From the NCBI GenBank assembly GCA_002329075.1, contig DCXR01000078.1, positions 282 to 17,232 of the forward strand: a stretch of 16,951 nt of DNA. The letters are read 5' to 3'. The translations under genes were made by a program, and so were the position numbers. This stretch comes from Candidatus Neomicrothrix sp. UBA2131 (GTDB lineage Bacteria > Actinomycetota > Acidimicrobiia > Acidimicrobiales > MedAcidi-G1). The notes under the pieces were generated by a model. That model was not told the origin of the DNA. It did not search any database and was given only the letters and a program-made list of their open reading frames with translations. Below, piece by piece: positions 6,825 to 13,648 of this stretch (positions are counted from its first letter, which is position 1; each line of letters starts with the position of its first letter).

Positions 6825-7570
6825 ACAGCGTCCTGATCTCGCTCACCGCACGCCAACTTCTGGGAAGGCGCCGCACCCTGGTGATCGGACTGTTGCTCGC
6901 GCTCCCGATCCTGATTGCAGTGATCTACCGGTTCTCCGAAGAAGCAGGCTCAGGGGATGCCACCGAGGAGGTCGCACTCGGCTTGGTCAGCGTAATGATC
7001 TTCACCCTGTTGCTTCCCCTGGTGGCCCTTGTATTCGGAACCGCCTCACTGGGTGCCGAGATAGAGGATGGCACTGCCGTCTTCCTGCTCACCAAACCGA
7101 TCGAACGATGGCGCATCGTCGCCATCAAGGTCGGAGTCGCCTCGGTGGCTGCAGCCCTTTTGGTCGTGCCGGTCACCATGGCCACCACCTGGATCGTCCA
7201 CGAGAGCCCCACCGCTGACGGCCTCATGGCCGGGCTCGGGCTCGGTGCCCTGGTCGCGTCTGTCCTGTACTGCGCGGCCTTCGTCGCCCTCAGCGCCGTC
7301 ACCAGTCGAGCCCTGATCTTCGGCCTCATCTACGTCTTCGTCTGGGAGACGTTCGCCACCCGTATTTTCGACTCCCTGCGCTGGGTCTCCATCCGTGAGT
7401 ACGCCTATGGATGGAGTGACGCCATCATCTCCATCAACGACAATGGCTCCTTCTACGACCCCCACCTCGGTGTCACCACCGCGATCATCGGCACCATGGT
7501 CGTCCTCGCCGCAGCCTGTGCCGGTGGTACCCGGGCCCTGACCAGATTCGAGATCGGCGAACGAACCTGA
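6821..7570 (+). CDS. ABC-2-type exporter, permease 2
   Basis: 249 residues, with ATG overlapping the previous TGA (ATGA). Hydrophobic segments lie near residues 19-36, 52-74, 102-125, 138-160, 163-178 and 216-236. The loop EIEDGTAVFLLTKPIERWR (about 80-98) matches the ABC-2 permease loop and shares the PIER core with permease 1. It is shorter than permease 1 because it lacks the long cytoplasmic N-terminus. Last gene of the operon; the next gene faces it. Confidence 0.87.
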   Translation: MNSVLISLTARQLLGRRRTLVIGLLLALPILIAVIYRFSEEAGSGDATEEVALGLVSVMIFTLLLPLVALVFGTASLGAEIEDGTAVFLLTKPIERWRIVAIKVGVASVAAALLVVPVTMATTWIVHESPTADGLMAGLGLGALVASVLYCAAFVALSAVTSRALIFGLIYVFVWETFATRIFDSLRWVSIREYAYGWSDAIISINDNGSFYDPHLGVTTAIIGTMVVLAAACAGGTRALTRFEIGERT

Positions 7571-7615
7571 GGCTGGTTGGCGGACCGTAAAGAGGCACAG
7601 TGCAAGGGCCGTTGA

Positions 7616-7629
7616 GGTCCCGGCGGACC
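7616..7629 (+). terminator. Weak hairpin downstream of the exporter operon
   Basis: GGTCC-CGGC-GGACC gives a 5-bp GC stem with a 4-nt loop, 46 nt after the operon stop. There is no T-run, so it is at best a partial terminator. A 9-bp direct repeat GGCGGACCG (7579-7587 and 7622-7630) is also present in this gap. Confidence 0.25.
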
Positions 7630-7671
7630 GCGCCCCACCGCCTTCCGACTCGAATGGGTCGACGCCGATGC

Positions 7672-7690
7672 CCTGGCCGGTCAGGCCAGG
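7672..7690. terminator. Inverted repeat CCTGGCC-N5-GGCCAGG at the end of the fused ETF gene
   Basis: Seven-base GC-rich arms surround the TGA stop of the minus-strand ETF gene, between two convergent genes. It may act as a bidirectional terminator or mRNA 3' end, though no T-run follows. Confidence 0.35.
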
Positions 7691-9435
7691 CGCTCGACCA
7701 GGGCGGGGAGCGCCTCGCGCCAGTCGGCCACGAGGCCGATGTCGCAACCCTCCCAGAACTCGCAGTCGGGGTCGGTGTTGACGCCCACGATCGTCCCTGC
7801 CTGGCGGACGCCGATCGTGTGGTTGAATCGACCCGAGATGCCGATCGCGATGTAGAGGCGCGGCGCGATCGAGTGGCCGGTGATGCCGACCTGTCGGGCC
7901 CTCGGCATCCAACCCGCGTCGGTGACCTTACGGGTGGCGCACAGTTCGGCACCGAGGTCCTCGGCGCACTGCCGCACGAGCGGGAGGTCTTCGGGGTCCA
8001 CGCCCACCCCGACGCCGACCACGACATCGGCATTGGCGAGCAGGTCGGCGTCGTCGTCCCGCCAGCGCTCGAGCACACGGACCTGGCCTCGGACGTCGCT
8101 GTGGAGGTGTTCGACCTCGATCCGGCGGGGCCCACGTGGCTCCGGGAGCGGAAGGACGCCGGGTCGCACCGTCGCCATCTGGATCGGTGACGAGCAGGTG
8201 ATCTCGGCGACGAGGCGTCCGCCGAAGGCGGGCTTGAGGGCCACCAGTCGGTCGTCGCGTCGCTCGATGCCGACGGCGTCGCCGATGAGGCCGGCGCCTA
8301 GGCGGACCGCCAGACGTGAGGTGACGTGTCGACCCCAGGCGGTGCCGGGGGCGAGCAGCGCCCAGGGCGGGTCGACGGCCAGGTGGTCGGCGAGCAGGGC
8401 CGCCAAGTCGTCCTCGTGGGGAGTCCCGTCCACGCCCAGCACCCGGTCGGCGCCCCGTTCCGACAGTTCGCCTGTGGCACCGATCCCGATGGCGGTCACC
8501 CGGCTGCCCAGCCCAGCGGCGGAGCCGAGGAGTTCGGCCGTCACCCGTTCACGGTCGGGCTCGACCAGCACGACGACCTCGGGGCCGCCCGCTGAGGGTT
8601 CGGGGACACGACCAGGTGGACGGTCGTCAGCGACGAGTGCGCCACGGTCCCGCAGCACCTCGACGACCCGGTCGACCTGTTCGGTTCCGGCACCCTCGAG
8701 ACGCTCTCCGGTGCGGGGTACCTCCAGGACCCGGACCTCGCCCACCGAGGTCGGACTGCCCGCCTGCCCCCAAGGGCCCGGCCCGATCTCGGTGGCCGTG
8801 ATCGTCGTGAGCAGTCGGGCATCGACGGTGGCCCACGCCTCGGGTTCCTTGACCTTGCATGGGTCGCACAGTCGCTCGGCGCACGACAGCACCGCCGGCA
8901 GGGCCACCTCGGCGCGCACCCACTCGTCGTCGTGTTCGAGGAGCACGTGCACGGTCCCGTCGACGAGGTCCAGTTCCCGGACGCCCGACAGGAAGGGCAG
9001 GCCCAGAAGTTCCGCCACCTGGGCGGGCACCTGGCCGGTGTCCGCATCGACCGAGTTGCGACCGCAGAGCACCAGGTCCCAGGGGCCGTGGACCTCGAGG
9101 GCGCCGGCCAGTGCCCGGGCCGTGGCCAACGTGTCGCTCCCGGCGAACGCCGGGTCGGACACGTGCAGGCCGGCAGCGCAGCCGCACAGGATCGCCTCGC
9201 GTAACACGGTGTGGGCCCCGGGCGGCCCGAGGGTGATCGCCGTGCAGGTGCCTCCCGAGGCCTCGGCCAGGTTGCAGCCGGCGCGCACGGCGCGCCGGCA
9301 GTAGTCGTTCATGTGGAGTTCGACGCCGCTGCGCACCAGGCGTCCGTCGTCGCCCAGGCGCATCTCCTCGAACTTGGGGATCTGCTTTACCAGTGCGGTG
9401 ATTCGAAGGGGCCTGTCGGCGGCAGGGGAAGGCAC
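7681..9435 (-). CDS. Fused electron transfer flavoprotein, beta-alpha (EtfB-EtfA)
   Basis: 584 residues, GTG start. Residues 1 to about 265 are EtfB-like: VKQIP near the start, GVELHMNDYCRRAV (37-50), and CGRNSVDADTGQVPAQVAE (124-142). Residues about 285-584 are EtfA-like, ending in the FAD-binding part RKVTDAGWMP (502-511), QVGITG (515-520), LYIAIGISG (527-535) and NHTIG (538-542). These two are normally separate proteins. Here one chain should carry both subunits and pass electrons from acyl-CoA-type dehydrogenases to an ETF:quinone oxidoreductase. The EtfB half has an extra cluster, Cys185, Cys190 and Cys193, where ordinary EtfB continues to its adenylate-site region. The start is supported by TACGTT at exactly -12 to -7. 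It is divergent from the gene at 9492. An ETF client, the acyl-CoA dehydrogenase at 16638, lies in the same window. Confidence 0.92.
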   Translation of the reverse strand: MPSPAADRPLRITALVKQIPKFEEMRLGDDGRLVRSGVELHMNDYCRRAVRAGCNLAEASGGTCTAITLGPPGAHTVLREAILCGCAAGLHVSDPAFAGSDTLATARALAGALEVHGPWDLVLCGRNSVDADTGQVPAQVAELLGLPFLSGVRELDLVDGTVHVLLEHDDEWVRAEVALPAVLSCAERLCDPCKVKEPEAWATVDARLLTTITATEIGPGPWGQAGSPTSVGEVRVLEVPRTGERLEGAGTEQVDRVVEVLRDRGALVADDRPPGRVPEPSAGGPEVVVLVEPDRERVTAELLGSAAGLGSRVTAIGIGATGELSERGADRVLGVDGTPHEDDLAALLADHLAVDPPWALLAPGTAWGRHVTSRLAVRLGAGLIGDAVGIERRDDRLVALKPAFGGRLVAEITCSSPIQMATVRPGVLPLPEPRGPRRIEVEHLHSDVRGQVRVLERWRDDDADLLANADVVVGVGVGVDPEDLPLVRQCAEDLGAELCATRKVTDAGWMPRARQVGITGHSIAPRLYIAIGISGRFNHTIGVRQAGTIVGVNTDPDCEFWEGCDIGLVADWREALPALVERLA

Positions 9436-9441
9436 GGCGTC

Positions 9442-9447
9442 AACGTA
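9442..9447 (-). promoter_or_regulatory. -10 box TACGTT, leaderless geometry, fused ETF gene
   Basis: Read on the minus strand, TACGTT occupies -12 to -7 relative to the first base of the GTG at 9435. Transcription would then begin on the start codon. There is no ribosome site upstream, consistent with leaderless translation. Confidence 0.55.
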
Positions 9448-9479
9448 CCGGCACCGCGTAGGCGCACACCGGCCGGGGA

Positions 9480-9485
9480 TAGCGT
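9480..9485 (+). promoter_or_regulatory. -10 box TAGCGT, leaderless geometry, gene at 9492
   Basis: TAGCGT occupies -12 to -7 relative to GTG 9492, and no ribosome site is visible. With the TACGTT box on the other strand it makes a 56-bp divergent promoter region. Confidence 0.5.
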
Positions 9486-9491
9486 CGCCCC

Positions 9492-9959
9492 GTGGCCCGC
9501 CACGAGATCGAGATCCTGCACATAGACGACGACCACGGACCCCTCGTCGAGGCGGTCGCCGTGCTTGCCACGAAGGCCGAAGGCTGGATGAACGTCGAAC
9601 CGGCAGTCGACGACGAGGATCGCGTCGAACCCCCCGGGATGTTCACCTGGTTCACCGCCCGTGGCCCGAAGGTCCCCGTCGGGACGTTCGTGCCCGGTTC
9701 AGGCCGCGATCCCGCCTCGGTGGGCCTGTCCCACGGTGCCGGCAGGGACGCCGTCGAGCACCTGGTCGCTGCAGGGGTCGCCCCGCCCACCGACTGGACC
9801 GCCCGACAGAATCATCCCAAGCGTGGCTTCGTGTGGGAGGTCCACCCGGACCGCATCGACGCCGGAGCGGTGGTGCGCCTGCTGCTCGAGGGCACCGTCG
9901 TGCTCGCCACGGTTCCGACCGCCGGCGGCTGGGTGGCCACCATCCACCGACCCCGCTGA
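9492..9959 (+). CDS. Hypothetical protein, unknown function
   Basis: 155 residues, GTG start. Composition is like a real soluble protein and the reading frame is clean, but I do not recognise a domain. There is no signal peptide or membrane segment and no cysteine. An acidic N-terminal half (EILHIDDDHGP, PAVDDEDRVEPPG) contains a GMFTWFTARGPKVPVGTF stretch, and the C-terminal half has HPKRGFVWEV and a hydrophobic helix near residues 125-140. The start is set by the TAGCGT box at -12 to -7. It is divergent from the fused ETF gene and convergent with the nucleoside hydrolase, whose stop is only 7 nt away. Confidence 0.7.
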   Translation: MARHEIEILHIDDDHGPLVEAVAVLATKAEGWMNVEPAVDDEDRVEPPGMFTWFTARGPKVPVGTFVPGSGRDPASVGLSHGAGRDAVEHLVAAGVAPPTDWTARQNHPKRGFVWEVHPDRIDAGAVVRLLLEGTVVLATVPTAGGWVATIHRPR

Positions 9960-9966
9960 ACGGCTC

Positions 9967-10899
9967 TCAGGCGTTCGGCGCCTCGCGGACTGCCTGGAGG
10001 ATGAGTTCAAGCGCACGGTCGGCATCGGCCTCGTAGGCGACCCGGCAGTTCGGGTCACGGGACATCCGGCCGCGCTCGTCGACCAGTGTCTGGCCGCGGG
10101 TGTACCTGCCTTCGACCTCGACGACCACGTGTCGGTGCTCCGAGCGGATCACCTCGGGATGGGAGACCGCCAGCACGGCACACGGGTCGTGCATCGCCCC
10201 GCTACCAGGAAGCCCGCCGAGCGCATGGACGTCGACGTTGTGGTCGATCAACTGCGCTGCGATGTCGCCCACCCTGTGGCCGAAGCCGCGACAGGCATCG
10301 GCGTGGCCGGCGTCCATCCGAACCTGGTGGGTGAGGTTCAGGCCGACCATGGTGAGCGGCGCACCGGCCCGGAAGACCTCGTCGGCTGCTTCCGGGTCGA
10401 CGTAGATGTTGAACTCGGCGGCGGCGGTCACGTTGCCGCCGCTTGCGCCACCTCCCATGATCGTGATCGAGGCCACCCGTTGGGCGATTCCCGGGTCCGC
10501 ACGAAGAGCGAGGGCGATGTTGGTGAGCGGCCCGATGGGAACGAGGTGGAGCCCCTCCTCCTTCCGGGTCGTCTCCACAATGACCTCGACGGCGTCATCG
10601 GAGTCAGGAGACACGCTCGGGGGCGGAAGGTCGATGTCGCCGAGGCCGCTCATGCCGTGCACGTACCTGGCATGGAACGGCTCGCCGGCGAACGGTCGGG
10701 CAGCACCGCGGTGAACGGGCACGTCGAGGCCCATGAGGTCGCGTATCCGGAGCGCATTGGCGGTGGTCTTGTCCAGGTCGACGTTTCCCGAGACCGTGGT
10801 CATTGCGACCAGATCGGTCCAGCGGGCAGCCGTGATGATGGCGATGGCGTCGTCGACGCCGGGATCGCAGTCGAGGATGATCCGCGGGCGGTCGGCCAT
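9967..10899 (-). CDS. Nucleoside hydrolase (IUNH family)
   Basis: 310 residues from ATG 10899. The open frame extends 13 codons upstream, but the family sequence begins MADRPRIILDCDPGVDD. The calcium-site motif DCDPGVDD (10-17; ligands Asp12, Asp16, Asp17) is intact. MGGGASGGN, EFNIYVDPEAA, and MHDPCAV with His237 and Asp238 follow in the family order. The enzyme splits ribonucleosides into base and ribose in the cytoplasm. Purine or pyrimidine preference cannot be set from these motifs. It lies 10 nt after the EthD-like gene and was probably transcribed with it. Confidence 0.93.
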   Translation of the reverse strand: MADRPRIILDCDPGVDDAIAIITAARWTDLVAMTTVSGNVDLDKTTANALRIRDLMGLDVPVHRGAARPFAGEPFHARYVHGMSGLGDIDLPPPSVSPDSDDAVEVIVETTRKEEGLHLVPIGPLTNIALALRADPGIAQRVASITIMGGGASGGNVTAAAEFNIYVDPEAADEVFRAGAPLTMVGLNLTHQVRMDAGHADACRGFGHRVGDIAAQLIDHNVDVHALGGLPGSGAMHDPCAVLAVSHPEVIRSEHRHVVVEVEGRYTRGQTLVDERGRMSRDPNCRVAYEADADRALELILQAVREAPNA

Positions 10900-10909
10900 G
10901 GGACGTGTT

Positions 10910-11500
10910 CTACCCGACGACCCGCGCAGCGTCATCACCGGTGCAGGGCCGGATCACGTGCTCGGCGACGAGCGCCGACGCCGTCGCCCGGAGGTCGATG
11001 AAAGCCCGCACGTCTTCGCGCAAGACTCCGGCTGAGTCCGCCAGAAGGTAGAAGTCGTCGATCCAGGACTGCTCCGAGGCGAAGCAGAGCTCTGAGACGG
11101 CGTCCAGCCCGGGCGGTCCTTCGGCAACGGAGTTCTGCACATACCGGTCCATTCCGTGGTGGGCCTCGGCGATCGTGGCGTGGTTTCGGTAGCGGCTGGC
11201 GAACAAGTCGGCGTCGAGTCCTTCGAGTCGTACGACGAGCGAGACCTGCTTCACTGCGGGCGGTCCCACCCCGCTCCAGGCGACGAACGTGTCGACCAGC
11301 CAGGATCGATCGCCGCCGGGGGACGGGTCGTCGGGGTCTGTCCAGGCGATGGCCGCCCAGCCGGGCGCCTGTACGGGGCCGCCGCGGATGCCGAGCAGTG
11401 CCTGGTCCGGGAGCACCTCGTCCACGCTCACCGGTCCGGATCCCGGGAACTCTTCGGGCGCCGGCACCCGATCGCTGTACAGGGTGCAGCGGCGGCGCAT
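10910..11500 (-). CDS. EthD-like (dimeric alpha/beta barrel) protein
   Basis: 196 residues from ATG 11500. The frame is open farther upstream, but that part overlaps the start of the plus-strand isomerase gene and looks non-coding. The TACCGT box at exactly -12 to -7 supports this ATG. Residues about 85-160 resemble the EthD fold: QVSLVVRLEGL, FASRYRNHATIAEAHH, MDRYVQN, and SELCFASEQSW. EthD-like proteins accompany many catabolic pathways, but their chemistry is often unknown. The N-terminal 80 residues may be a second, diverged copy of the fold. First gene of a two-gene unit with the nucleoside hydrolase. Confidence 0.75.
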   Translation of the reverse strand: MRRRCTLYSDRVPAPEEFPGSGPVSVDEVLPDQALLGIRGGPVQAPGWAAIAWTDPDDPSPGGDRSWLVDTFVAWSGVGPPAVKQVSLVVRLEGLDADLFASRYRNHATIAEAHHGMDRYVQNSVAEGPPGLDAVSELCFASEQSWIDDFYLLADSAGVLREDVRAFIDLRATASALVAEHVIRPCTGDDAARVVG

Positions 11501-11506
11501 CCAGCC

Positions 11507-11512
11507 ACGGTA
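11507..11512 (-). promoter_or_regulatory. -10 box TACCGT, leaderless geometry, EthD-like gene
   Basis: TACCGT on the minus strand occupies -12 to -7 relative to ATG 11500. No ribosome site is visible. Confidence 0.55.
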
Positions 11513-11549
11513 GCGGGGAAGGGGATTGGCATCTGGAACAGGTGGCGGG

Positions 11550-11555
11550 CATGCT
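11550..11555 (+). promoter_or_regulatory. -10-like CATGCT, leaderless geometry, enoyl-CoA isomerase/hydratase gene
   Basis: CATGCT occupies -12 to -7 relative to ATG 11562 and keeps the A and final T of the -10 consensus. It lacks the leading T, so this is weaker than the other boxes. A GGGG just before ATG is too close to be a normal ribosome site. Confidence 0.35.
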
Positions 11556-11561
11556 CCGGGG

Positions 11562-12311
11562 ATGCTTGCGGCCGAGGACCATGACCGGGTCCGACTGATC
11601 ACCTTCGACCGGCCGGAGGCCCTCAACGCCTTCGGCGAGGACCTCTACGACGCCGCCACCGATGCACTGCTGGATGCCGACGGCGACCCCGGAATCTCGG
11701 TCGTCGTGCTGACGGGCAGGGGACGGGCCTTCTGCGCAGGCCAGGACCTCGGAGAACTGCGCCAGCGCACCACGGATCCGGACGGCTTCACGCCGGGTCG
11801 GCACGGCTTCGTCGGGTTCATAGAGGCCCTGACGAACTTTTCGAAGCCGTTGGTCTGTGCCGTCAACGGCCTCGGGGTCGGGCTCGGGGCGACGATGCTC
11901 GGCTACGCCGACCTCGTGTTCATGTCATCGGAGGCGCGTCTCAGGTGCCCGTTCACCAGTCTCGGTGTCGCACCGGAGGCGGGGTCGTCGTTCCTGTTCC
12001 CCCGCATGATGGGTCGTCAGGAGGCGTCCTGGCTGCTGCTCTCGAGCGAATGGATCGACGCCGAACGATGCTGTGAGGTGGGCCTGGCCTGGAAGGTGTG
12101 CGAACCGGGGGAGTTGCTCGACGTGGCGCTCGATCACGCCGGCCATCTCGCCGGGTTCGCCCTCGAGTCGCTGGTCGAGGGCAAGCGCCTCATAGTCGAG
12201 CCGCTACTGGCCGGACTGGCCGACGCCCGTGCCCGGGAGGGGGCGGCGTTCGGGCGGCTGCTGGGGTCACCGGCCAGTTCCGGAGCCCTGGAGGACTTTG
12301 CCGGGGGCTGA
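11562..12311 (+). CDS. Enoyl-CoA hydratase/isomerase family, probably delta3-delta2-enoyl-CoA isomerase type
   Basis: 249 residues from ATG 11562; the TTG 12 codons upstream adds sequence not like the family. Crotonase-fold elements are in order: DRPEALNAF near the start, AFCAGQDL (56-63, first oxyanion-hole segment), and NGLGVGLGATM (102-112, second oxyanion segment). The hydratase Glu144 position, in the segment LRCPFTSLG, is not a Glu. A Glu is present at position 139 in APEAGSSFLFP, as in peroxisomal delta3-delta2-enoyl-CoA isomerases (PEGCSS type). I therefore favour double-bond isomerisation over hydration. It is divergent from the EthD-like gene and convergent with the short cNMP-like ORF. 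Confidence 0.88.
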   Translation: MLAAEDHDRVRLITFDRPEALNAFGEDLYDAATDALLDADGDPGISVVVLTGRGRAFCAGQDLGELRQRTTDPDGFTPGRHGFVGFIEALTNFSKPLVCAVNGLGVGLGATMLGYADLVFMSSEARLRCPFTSLGVAPEAGSSFLFPRMMGRQEASWLLLSSEWIDAERCCEVGLAWKVCEPGELLDVALDHAGHLAGFALESLVEGKRLIVEPLLAGLADARAREGAAFGRLLGSPASSGALEDFAGG

Positions 12312-12318
12312 CCCCCGG
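12301..12318. terminator. GC hairpin spanning the isomerase stop codon
   Basis: CCGGGGG-CTGA-CCCCCGG gives a 7-bp all-GC stem with a 4-nt loop that contains the TGA. It sits between two convergent reading frames and could stop transcription from both sides. No T-run is present. Confidence 0.45.
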
Positions 12319-12322
12319 GGTG

Positions 12323-12529
12323 TCAGTCCGCCGGGCCGTGGTCCACGGAGTGCAGGCGGTGGATGGCGCTGATCATGAACTCGCGTCCCGTCTCACATTC
12401 GTTGGTGAGGTTGCGACCGGCTCGGACCCGGACGGGGGTCATGAGGCGTTGGACGGCAAGCAACTCGGACTGCGAGAGGTCGACGAACCCGAGGTCTGCG
12501 AGGGGCGTGGTGGCAGCGTTCGTGGGCAT
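12323..12529 (-). CDS. Small truncated cyclic-nucleotide-binding-like protein
   Basis: 68 residues from ATG 12529; an in-frame GTG start at 12610 would add 27 residues that look non-coding. Residues about 10-50 resemble the start of a Crp/cNMP-binding domain: a helix LGFVDLSQSELLAVQRL, a strand TPVRVRAG, then ETGREFMI. A full domain would continue for about 80 more residues through the phosphate-binding cassette. Here the frame stops after SAIHRLHSVDHGPAD. I could not find the missing part in the other frames just downstream, so this is either a decayed gene or a deliberately short one. No strong ribosome site or -10 box is seen. Confidence 0.5.
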   Translation of the reverse strand: MPTNAATTPLADLGFVDLSQSELLAVQRLMTPVRVRAGRNLTNECETGREFMISAIHRLHSVDHGPAD

Positions 12530-12625
12530 GTGGTTCTCAGCGTCGGTCGGTTGCTGCCTCGGGCGTGAGGGCGTCCAAGGAACCTGCCCCTGCCGGGTGG
12601 CGGCCTTCACCGGTGCCCCGTGTCA

Positions 12626-12645
12626 CCGCGGATCCGCCGCCGCGG
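12626..12645 (-). terminator. Hairpin after the cyclase-family gene
   Basis: CCGCGG arms at 12626-12631 and 12640-12645 flank an 8-nt loop, 6 nt past the stop of the minus-strand operon. The palindrome GCGGATCCGC lies inside. There is no T-run, so termination is only suggested. Confidence 0.3.
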
Positions 12646-12651
12646 CTGCGC

Positions 12652-13599
12652 CTACTTGATGGCGACCGGAGCCACCGGTGAACCGACGCTCCCGACGAAC
12701 GGCTCAGGGGTGGCGGCGAGGAAGAACTCGTAGATCCCGTCACCTGCACAGTCCGCGGACAGCGCTTCGAGGTCCCAGTTCTGGCCCTGGGTGAGACCCA
12801 TGTCCACGACGTGGAGCATGTGGACCGCAAGGTTGACGTCTTCGGACGGGTACACCTCGAACGTGAGCGTGTCGTTGGCTACGGCGGCGACGTCCCGTTC
12901 GTGGAACCACGGCACGGTCGACAACGAGAGTCCGGCGTTGGAGCCGTCCTGGCCGGGGCCCAGGCAGTAGGCCATGCCGCCCGACTCGTGGTAGATGCCC
13001 ATGCGGCCCGTGCGGACCAGGACGATGTCGCCGGCCCTGACCTCGACACCGCCCATGGCAGCCGCCTCGTCCAGGTCCTCGGCGGTGATGGCGTAGGGGC
13101 AGTCGAGCAGGTCGACCCCCTTGGACCGGGCCACGTCGAGCAGTACCCCACGGGAACACAGCGAACCGACCTTCTCGATGCCGTTCCGGGTGGCGCCGTC
13201 CTCGGCCGTGATCGTGGAGGCGTCGAAGCCGTTGTAGACCCGGCCCGAGTAGGAGACGTGACAGAGTCCGTCCCAGTGGGTTCCCGCCTGGAGGCCGAAC
13301 TGGACGGCGTCGTCGCTGGTGTGGAACAGGTCCGGGTCGCCCTCGGGGTCCATGCCCTGGTCGACCATCAGCATGGTCCGGGTCGGATTGTCGCGTCCCG
13401 GTATGAACCCGACCTGGATCCCGTCGCTTTGAAGTGGAACGGCCAACGGGAACATGCGGCCCGTTCGGATGCAGTCCCGGGCGGCCAGTACCACGTCGGG
13501 CGTGATCAGGTTGAGCGTGCCGAGTTCGTCGTCGTCGCCCCATCGCCCCCAGTTGCGCACCCGGCGCTGTAGGTCGAGGAAACGTTGGCTCAGCGGCAT
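12652..13599 (-). CDS. Cyclase family protein (kynurenine formamidase-like metal hydrolase)
   Basis: 315 residues, ATG 13599. The family metal-binding motif is QAGTHWDGLCHV (104-115), with His108, Asp110 and His114. The downstream strands RGVLLDVARSKGVD and GDIVLVRTGRM are typical of the cyclase/kynurenine formamidase family. The N-terminus (NWGRWGDDDELGTLNLIT) matches the longer ~310-residue branch, rather than the ~210-residue bacterial kynurenine formamidase. The enzyme probably hydrolyses an amide or ester, or cyclises or opens a ring; the substrate is unknown. It is the last gene of the four-gene run, 49 nt after the dehydrogenase. A TAGGTT (13630-13635, minus) in this gap could be an internal -10. 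Confidence 0.88.
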   Translation of the reverse strand: MPLSQRFLDLQRRVRNWGRWGDDDELGTLNLITPDVVLAARDCIRTGRMFPLAVPLQSDGIQVGFIPGRDNPTRTMLMVDQGMDPEGDPDLFHTSDDAVQFGLQAGTHWDGLCHVSYSGRVYNGFDASTITAEDGATRNGIEKVGSLCSRGVLLDVARSKGVDLLDCPYAITAEDLDEAAAMGGVEVRAGDIVLVRTGRMGIYHESGGMAYCLGPGQDGSNAGLSLSTVPWFHERDVAAVANDTLTFEVYPSEDVNLAVHMLHVVDMGLTQGQNWDLEALSADCAGDGIYEFFLAATPEPFVGSVGSPVAPVAIK

Positions 13600-13648
13600 G
13601 GTGGTTGTTCCCGGGTCGTCTGAATGGCGAACCTAGCCCCGGACCACC

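Noticed and set aside
7681..9435. Treating the ETF gene as two genes split by a sequencing error
   Set aside because: The frame is continuous through both halves with a normal linker, with no stop or start cluster between them and no frame change.
12098..12568. Plus-strand 156-codon frame overlapping the end of the isomerase gene
   Set aside because: Shadow of the isomerase and of the minus-strand cNMP-like ORF, with Arg/Gly-rich composition and no domain.
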